DNA of 19,760 bases from Hippea sp. (GTDB lineage Bacteria > Campylobacterota_A > Desulfurellia > Desulfurellales > Hippeaceae): the NCBI GenBank assembly GCA_015486705.1, contig WFRG01000033.1, positions 1 through 19,760 on the forward strand, read 5' to 3'. Positions 15,090-19,760 of this stretch are shown here, piece after piece. The notes beneath the pieces were generated by a model that was given only the letters and a program-made list of their open reading frames with translations, made no database searches and had not been told where the DNA came from. A program made the position numbers and the translations under genes. Position 1 is the first letter of the stretch. Each line of letters starts with the position of its first letter.

Positions 15090-15528
15090 ACTACTTTGGC
15101 ATGCCGTTTTAGGTAGTTTAAAACTATCAATAAAGCTAATCCTAATAATTGTGCCTTTAATGGTCATATACGAGTTTTTACAGAGCAGCAATACATTCAA
15201 GAAGATTTTAAACGCTTTACACTTTATTCTCAAACCCTTGGGCTTTTCTGAACATGCAAGTGTATCAATGTTGACAGGAATTTTTTTAGGCATTACTTAT
15301 GGATCTGGCATTCTCTTAGCTCAAAGTGAAAAAAATATGCTTACAAAAATAGATATTACACTAACTGCCGTTTATCTTTCCATGTGTCATGCAGTAATTG
15401 AAGACACTCTTGTATTTGTTGCCATTGGTGGAAACGGTTTTTACATATTAGGCACACGCATAATTATAGCAACAATTGTGACATTTATGTTCTACAGATA
15501 CTTAAAGAAAAAGTTAAACAAAGCCTAA
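15082..15528 (+). CDS. Nucleoside recognition (Gate) domain membrane protein, second of pair
   Basis: A 148-residue membrane protein of the same general family as its upstream neighbour, with hydrophobic segments near 12-32, 58-78, 92-112 and 118-140. Conserved-looking stretches include GIFLGITYGSGILLAQSEK (about 67-85) and VYLSMCHAVIEDTLVFVAIGG (about 97-117); the 'CHAxIEDT' element mirrors 'SHNLIIEG' of the first protein. Two half-size Gate proteins encoded with an 8-nt overlap probably form a heterodimeric membrane unit, by analogy with SpmA/SpmB. The 3' end runs 15 nt into the convergent gene on the minus strand, so no terminator can lie between them. Confidence 0.75.
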   Translation: MAELLWHAVLGSLKLSIKLILIIVPLMVIYEFLQSSNTFKKILNALHFILKPLGFSEHASVSMLTGIFLGITYGSGILLAQSEKNMLTKIDITLTAVYLSMCHAVIEDTLVFVAIGGNGFYILGTRIIIATIVTFMFYRYLKKKLNKA

Positions 15529-15816
15529 TTTCTTCCTGTTTTCTTCTGATAACCTATCCGGCGTCCATGGGGGATTAAAAGTCAACTCTACCTCAACAGA
15601 ATCTACGCCATCAAGCTCTTTTATTTTATTTTTTACAAGATTGGTCAATTTAAAACTCACAGGACAAAATTTAGATGTGAATGTCATAATGATTCTAACA
15701 TTACCACCCTCTATTTTAACATCATAAATCAAACCCATATCTACAATGTCGACAAGAGGCATGCACGGTTCTTCTATTTCTTTGAGTTTTTCCAAAACCC
15801 TTTCCTTAGTGACCAT
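15514..15816 (-). CDS. MIP18/DUF59 family (SufT-like) Fe-S assembly protein
   Basis: MIP18-family proteins (SufT, PaaD, Cia2 relatives) help load iron-sulfur clusters on target proteins. The 100-residue product has the fold's strands and motifs: VDIVDMGLIYDVKIEGGNVRIIMTFTSKFCPVS (22-54) with the family cysteine C51, the amphipathic LTNLVKNKIKELDGVDSVEVELTF (58-80), and the diagnostic NPPWTPDRLSEENRKKLGF (81-99). The usual DPE near the start is replaced by EEPCMP, which carries a second cysteine (C18). ATG 15816 is chosen because AGGTGG lies 7 bases upstream; in-frame ATG 15849 would add 11 residues. The start overlaps the upstream lipoprotein gene by 11 nt, so it is the last gene of the ileS operon. 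Confidence 0.88.
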   Translation of the reverse strand: MVTKERVLEKLKEIEEPCMPLVDIVDMGLIYDVKIEGGNVRIIMTFTSKFCPVSFKLTNLVKNKIKELDGVDSVEVELTFNPPWTPDRLSEENRKKLGFV

Positions 15817-16333
15817 TCTTGCACCACCTGTTGGCAAACCGCAGGGCAAAATCCAATGATGGATGTTTTGAAGAAAGCATATACCGTGCTAATCTGTTAC
15901 TTGAATCATAGGCATAGGAGAGCTCAAAGTAGTCCTTGCCGTTTTTATGCCTCTTTACCCTAATCACACCCAAAAGGGCATACACACGCGCATATTCTTT
16001 GCTTGTCAACTGTTCTTTTTCAAGGTCCGATAGTAAAGCCTTTGCCTTCTTTAGTTCACTGGATTTTATGTAACAATAGCTTAGACAAATCTTGTCATCT
16101 AAAGAAAGAAAACTTCGTCTTTTCTTTACAAAACTGCGACAATTTAAAAACGTAATTTGAGATTTCTTGTGGTTTCCAATTCTTTCCCTTTTAACAATTC
16201 TACGATTATTCGGTGCGGGCTTGTTTTTTGGATAGTAAACGGTGGTAGAAGAAGGATATTTAACGCTCGCACTCTCACAACCGCCTACAATCAATGCCAA
16301 AACAAAAAGAACTGTTATTCTAAACAAAAGCAT
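15806..16333 (-). CDS. Unknown lipoprotein, possibly with TPR-like helices
   Basis: I do not recognise this 175-residue protein. The N-terminus is a lipoprotein signal: hydrophobic VLFVLALIVGGC with acylated Cys19. A proline-, basic- and Ser-rich spacer follows (about 20-65). The rest is helical with TPR-like spacing, for example LSLDDKICLSYCYIKSSELKKAKALLSDLEKEQLTSKEYARVYALLGVIRVK (about 75-126), suggesting one or two TPR-like hairpins and a periplasm-facing scaffold role (inference). Additional cysteines are at about 64, 83, 87 and 171. The ATG lies inside the end of the upstream gene (14-nt overlap) and its end overlaps the MIP18 gene (11 nt), so all three are probably translated together. 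Confidence 0.75.
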   Translation of the reverse strand: MLLFRITVLFVLALIVGGCESASVKYPSSTTVYYPKNKPAPNNRRIVKRERIGNHKKSQITFLNCRSFVKKRRSFLSLDDKICLSYCYIKSSELKKAKALLSDLEKEQLTSKEYARVYALLGVIRVKRHKNGKDYFELSYAYDSSNRLARYMLSSKHPSLDFALRFANRWCKNGH

Positions 16334-16880
16334 CCTGGAAAATTTTGTACATATTATCCAGAGCTGTTTCTATCCAATCTTGGGCATCATTGACATATTC
16401 AAGCAGCATTTCCCTTTTCTTACCCTTATCTTCACCGAATAAGTGGCTATAGCCAAAATAGGCAGCAACACCAACTAAGGCTGATGATATAAATTTAAAC
16501 TTTTTAAAAATCAACTTGCTTACAATACTTGTAGTAGTAAAAGTTCCAACACCAACCAGAATAGGTATTGTATTATTCTCTTCTTTTAAAAGTTCTACAG
16601 GTGCCACATAAAGCCCGTATTCCTTTAAAGAGTTTGCTCTTTCAAGTATCTCTTCCCATTTATCCTTATTGTTCTCTATAAAGTCCTTTTTATTCTCTTC
16701 AACGTACTTAACCAACTCATCATAAAAGTCCGCCAACAGCCTCTTCCCTATATCTGACAAATCATCCCTAACCTTCTCCACTAAAATATCAAATCTTGAC
16801 TCACTACCTATGATTTCAGACTTCCTCTTAGATATTTCTTCATCCAACCTATCTTTATAAGATTCAAGGATTGCCTCCAT
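16320..16880 (-). CDS. Unknown coiled-coil membrane protein
   Basis: I do not recognise a family for this 186-residue protein. The first 100 residues are charged and helical with heptad-like spacing (ESYKDRLDEEISKRKSEIIG, then LVEKVRDDLSDIGKRLLADFYDELVKYVEENKKD), suggesting a coiled coil. Two hydrophobic segments, about 104-124 and 129-147, are separated by a short basic turn (KKFKF), consistent with an inner-membrane hairpin. A final amphipathic helix (VNDAQDWIETALDNMYKIF) follows. A strong AGGAGG ribosome binding site sits upstream of the ATG, 11 bases after the AMMECR1-type gene. Overlap with the lipoprotein gene downstream suggests they act together at the envelope (inference). Confidence 0.75.
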   Translation of the reverse strand: MEAILESYKDRLDEEISKRKSEIIGSESRFDILVEKVRDDLSDIGKRLLADFYDELVKYVEENKKDFIENNKDKWEEILERANSLKEYGLYVAPVELLKEENNTIPILVGVGTFTTTSIVSKLIFKKFKFISSALVGVAAYFGYSHLFGEDKGKKREMLLEYVNDAQDWIETALDNMYKIFQDAFV

Positions 16881-16891
16881 TACAAAACCTC

Positions 16892-17491
16892 CTATATTTT
16901 CTTTTCAACTATATCTCCATACGGCTTAACTTCTTCAAATATCTGTCCTGTAAACCTATAAAATGTGCAAGCTTTTTCTTGGTAACATGTGTACGGTAAA
17001 CCAGCCTTCTGGCACACATTGGCTAAAAATTCCTCCTCATTCCATCCCCATTCAACAGGCACCTGCGGCAGAAGAAGACCGCTGTATGCACCACACACAA
17101 CGTAAAGACCGTCTCTTCCAACCTTTATCTGTTCAACATAGTTCTTAGAAGAATCAAGGGGAATCATTGGCGACAAGACCGTAACTTCAACAACCACATT
17201 ATCAAATTCAAATGTGTTCAAAGGCTGAAATCGTGGATCACCGAATGCAGCTGATACAGCAGACGATATAACGCCGTCTATCAGCGGCTCGTAAGCCAAG
17301 GGATAACCTATACAACCTCTCAAATTACTATCTGGATACGTATTTAAAGTAACAAACACACCCCTTTTCTCGTTGAAAATCTCAGGATAGTTTTCTGGCC
17401 TTGGCATTAGACTTCTATGTTTAAAATAATAATCTATCGATTCTCTAGCCAATTTAACAAGATATTTACCCTGCTGTAAAATTAAGTCCAT
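16892..17491 (-). CDS. AMMECR1-domain protein (AmmeMemoRadiSam system protein A type)
   Basis: The 199-residue protein is a clear AMMECR1-domain protein: RGVFVTLNTYPDSNLRGCIGYPLAYEPLIDGVISSAVSAAFGDPRFQPL (43-91) contains the invariant LRGCIGY (57-63) with Cys60. ELTVLSP-type VEVTVLSPMIP (101-111), VGRDGLYV (124-131), SGLLLPQVPVEWGW (137-150) and FLANVCQKAGLP (155-166) follow in family order. The molecular function of bacterial AMMECR1 proteins is not established; many are linked to a Memo-type dioxygenase and a radical SAM protein, neither of which is in this window. ATG 17491 has AAGGA just upstream, at the end of ileS, with 3 bases between the genes, so it is cotranscribed with ileS. Confidence 0.92.
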   Translation of the reverse strand: MDLILQQGKYLVKLARESIDYYFKHRSLMPRPENYPEIFNEKRGVFVTLNTYPDSNLRGCIGYPLAYEPLIDGVISSAVSAAFGDPRFQPLNTFEFDNVVVEVTVLSPMIPLDSSKNYVEQIKVGRDGLYVVCGAYSGLLLPQVPVEWGWNEEEFLANVCQKAGLPYTCYQEKACTFYRFTGQIFEEVKPYGDIVEKKI

Positions 17492-17494
17492 CTT

Positions 17495-19760
17495 TCATTC
17501 CTTAAAAATAACACCGCAGCATCTTGAGCAAACCTTCTCGCTTCTTTCGTTTTTACCCACCGTTTCGGAATATTTCCAGCACCTTTCACACTTTTCACCC
17601 TTTGCCTTTATAACAAACACCTCAACCTTCGTTTCATCATCATAATACCTACTCAAGCTTTCGTCAAGCCTACCAAACTCAAACTGTGAAACTATGCAAA
17701 TGTCTGCAAGGTCATTTTTATCAAATCCTTGCACAATTTTCTTCATCTCATCATTTTGAATATCCACATAAACACAAGCCTCAAGCGAGTTACCTATGGC
17801 TTTTTGAGACCTTGCAAGCTCTAAAGCCTTATCCGTAGCTGATTTTAACTTTCGCAATTCATTCCACTTCTTTATCAACCCTGAGTTTTTGTATTGCTCT
17901 TTTAGCGGCACAAATTCTTCCATATGGACACTCTCTTTATTACCGTTCATGTAAGAGTACGCCTCTTCGGCTGTAAAGGAAAGGATCGGTGCCATATAGA
18001 AAACAATGACCTTTAAGATCTCATTTAAAGCCGTCTGGGCGGATCTCCTCTTCTTTGAATCCTGACCATCGCAGTAGAGTCTATCCTTTAAAATGTCCAA
18101 GTAGAAGGACGAAAGAACCAAGATGCAATAGTTAGTCATGTTTCTGTATATCACATGGAAATCGTAATCCTCATACGCTTTCAGCAGTTTCTCCTTCAAT
18201 AGCTCAGTTTCAGCCAAGACCCACCTATCGATTTCTTCCATCTCCTCATACGGAATAGCCTTCGATTCATCAAAGTCGTATAGATTGCCAAGTAAAAATC
18301 TTATTGTATTTCTGATCTTTCTATAGTTATCCACAAGGCGCTTCATTATCTCATCAGACAACCTAACATCTTCCTTATAGTCCGTTGCCGAGGCCCAGAG
18401 CCTCAACAGTTCAGCGCCGTATTTCTTTATCATCTTCTCAGGTTGAATTACGTTTCCAAGGGATTTGCTCATCTTCCTGCCTTTGGAGTCCACAACAAAA
18501 CCGTGCGTCAAAACAGACTTATATGGCGCCCTGCCACGCGTTCCTATGGACTCAAGCAAAGATGAATGGAACCAACCCCTATGCTGATCGCTGCCCTCCA
18601 AATACATATCGGCGGGCCATCTTAAATCTTTCCAGTTGTTGAGGACAATGGCATGGGATACACCTGAGTCAAACCACACATCGAGTATATCCATCTCCTT
18701 CTCAAATTCCGTGCTGCCACATTCACAGGTATACCCTTCAGGCAAGAAATATTCAGGCTCATGCTCAAACCACGTATCTGCACCCTCTTTCTCCATCTTT
18801 TCGGCAACCCTATCGATTAACTCCTTACTGAACTGCACACGGCCACATTTCTTGCACTTGAATAAAGCTATTGGCACACCCCATGCCCTCTGTCTTGATA
18901 TACACCAATCGGGCCTTGTCTCCATCATGGAGTAAATCCTATTCCTACCCCACGATGGAATCCACTTCGTTTCATCTATTGCCTTTAAGGCCTTCTGCCT
19001 CAGATTGTCCTTATCCACGGATATGAACCACTGCTCGGTGGATCTAAAGATTATGGGGTTCTTGCACCGCCAACAGTGTGGATAAGAGTGAACTATTTTT
19101 TCTTCCTTTACAAGCATTTCCTTTTGTTTTAAGATCTCAATCACCTTAGGATTAGCCTCGAATACGTGCATACCGCCAAAGTACTCAACGTCTGGCAAGA
19201 AACGACCATCGTCATCGACGGGCGAATAGATGGGCAAGTGGTACTTCATACCAACAATATAGTCCTCCTCACCGTGTCCCGGTGCAGTATGAACCAAGCC
19301 CGTACCGGCATCAAGCGTTACATGATCGCCCAAAATAATCCTCGATTCACGGTCATAGAAGGGATGGGCCAAAACCTTACCTTCAAGCTCCCTACCCTTC
19401 ACAACCTTGATTATCTCGTAATTCTCGATCTCAAACTTCTTCATCAAGCTGTCTACAAGCTTCTCTGCCACTAAATACACGTGTCTTGGCTCTATTTGAA
19501 CAAAGGCATAATCAAAGTCAGGATTTACGGCAACGGCAAGGTTTGCAGGCAGTGTCCACGGTGTTGTCGTCCAAATGATAGCAGAAACGGCTTTACCCAA
19601 AAACTGTCTATCCTCAAGCCCAAGCTCATCTATAAAATCAAACCTCACGTAGATGGATTCGCTCTCATCGTCCTGATACTCAACTTCGGCCATTGCAAGT
19701 GCCGTTTTGCATGAATAACACCAGTAAACGGGTTTTTTCTGCTTATAAACAAGCCCCTTT
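17495..19760 (-). CDS. ileS: Isoleucyl-tRNA synthetase, N-terminus beyond window edge
   Basis: Charges tRNA-Ile with isoleucine. The frame is open through the right edge: upstream of the in-frame ATG at 19693 it continues with GLVYKQKKPVYWCYSCKTALAMAEVEY, a standard IleS segment, so the true start and the HIGH motif lie outside the window. Present here: the CP1 editing domain (TTTPWTLPANLAVAVNP, and GTGLVHTAPGHGEEDY), RSTEQWFISVD, the SRQRAWGVPI block, DVWFDSGVSH, KMSKS (nt 18461-18475, GRKMSKSLGN), the anticodon-binding helical domain, and the C-terminal zinc finger CERCWKYSETVG...CSRC typical of bacterial-type IleS. About 755 residues are in the window of an expected 900-950. It heads a run of four downstream genes with gaps or overlaps of 14 nt or less. 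Confidence 0.97.
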   Translation of the reverse strand, partial: KGLVYKQKKPVYWCYSCKTALAMAEVEYQDDESESIYVRFDFIDELGLEDRQFLGKAVSAIIWTTTPWTLPANLAVAVNPDFDYAFVQIEPRHVYLVAEKLVDSLMKKFEIENYEIIKVVKGRELEGKVLAHPFYDRESRIILGDHVTLDAGTGLVHTAPGHGEEDYIVGMKYHLPIYSPVDDDGRFLPDVEYFGGMHVFEANPKVIEILKQKEMLVKEEKIVHSYPHCWRCKNPIIFRSTEQWFISVDKDNLRQKALKAIDETKWIPSWGRNRIYSMMETRPDWCISRQRAWGVPIALFKCKKCGRVQFSKELIDRVAEKMEKEGADTWFEHEPEYFLPEGYTCECGSTEFEKEMDILDVWFDSGVSHAIVLNNWKDLRWPADMYLEGSDQHRGWFHSSLLESIGTRGRAPYKSVLTHGFVVDSKGRKMSKSLGNVIQPEKMIKKYGAELLRLWASATDYKEDVRLSDEIMKRLVDNYRKIRNTIRFLLGNLYDFDESKAIPYEEMEEIDRWVLAETELLKEKLLKAYEDYDFHVIYRNMTNYCILVLSSFYLDILKDRLYCDGQDSKKRRSAQTALNEILKVIVFYMAPILSFTAEEAYSYMNGNKESVHMEEFVPLKEQYKNSGLIKKWNELRKLKSATDKALELARSQKAIGNSLEACVYVDIQNDEMKKIVQGFDKNDLADICIVSQFEFGRLDESLSRYYDDETKVEVFVIKAKGEKCERCWKYSETVGKNERSEKVCSRCCGVIFKE

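Noticed and set aside
19693..19760. ATG at 19693 as the true ileS start
   Set aside because: The same frame continues upstream to the window edge with conserved IleS sequence, and the HIGH motif would otherwise be missing.
1..19760. CRISPR array, IS element, integrase, tRNA or phage gene
   Set aside because: No direct-repeat/spacer periodicity, transposase motif, terminal inverted repeat or tRNA-like cloverleaf was seen; all sequence is accounted for by housekeeping, flagellar and envelope genes.

Overview
The window reads as one AT-rich bacterial chromosome segment, densely packed with genes on both strands. I see no tRNA, rRNA, insertion sequence, CRISPR array or phage gene. No gene-free stretch exceeds about 80 bases, and neighbouring genes usually abut or overlap. 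Content points to a motile, Gram-negative, probably thermophilic bacterium. FlgH and FlgI are L- and P-ring proteins and imply an outer membrane. A TtuA/TtuB-type pair implies 2-thiolation of tRNA ribothymidine 54, known from thermophiles. The flagellar genes carry both sigma-54 and sigma-28 promoters, and the 899-residue FlgL is of a size seen in Campylobacterota. My best guess is a Hippea/Desulfurella-like organism; a Deferribacteres-like one is possible. This placement is inference, because no phylogenetic test could be run.

Layout: (1) 1-2920, minus strand: ttuB > ttuA > priA, with priA running off the left edge. (2) 3001-4189, plus: a short NfeD and a slipin/stomatin (SPFH) protein. (3) 4221-5615, plus: a CCA-adding enzyme/poly(A) polymerase-family tRNA nucleotidyltransferase with an HD domain. 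(4) 5618-13531, plus: a flagellar cluster. A sigma-54-type promoter precedes flgH-flgI-flgJ (FlgJ here is fused to an SLT lytic transglycosylase). A near-consensus sigma-28 promoter, overlapping the flgJ stop codon, precedes flgM-flgN-flgK-flgL. (5) 13571-15528, plus: an MscS channel and two small overlapping 'nucleoside recognition/Gate' membrane proteins. (6) 15514-19760, minus: ileS (N-terminus off the right edge) > AMMECR1-domain protein > unknown membrane protein > unknown lipoprotein > MIP18/DUF59 (SufT-like) protein, tightly packed or overlapping and convergent with region 5.

The flagellar block is coherent. FlgH, FlgI and FlgJ build and open the envelope for the rod and rings (class 2, RpoN-type). 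FlgM (anti-sigma-28), FlgN (chaperone) and the hook-filament junction proteins FlgK and FlgL are the late class (FliA-type).

Points worth a second look: four transcription-unit-leading genes appear to have a -10 box 6-8 nt upstream of the start codon and no Shine-Dalgarno, suggesting leaderless mRNAs; the TtuB-like carrier ends in Lys-Gly instead of Gly-Gly; PriA has DEEN in place of DEEH; flgI has a G7 tract; FlgL has an enlarged insert with a lone CxxxC; and an operon couples AMMECR1, two orphan envelope proteins and a SufT-like protein. I did not find a clearly new defence or mobile system.
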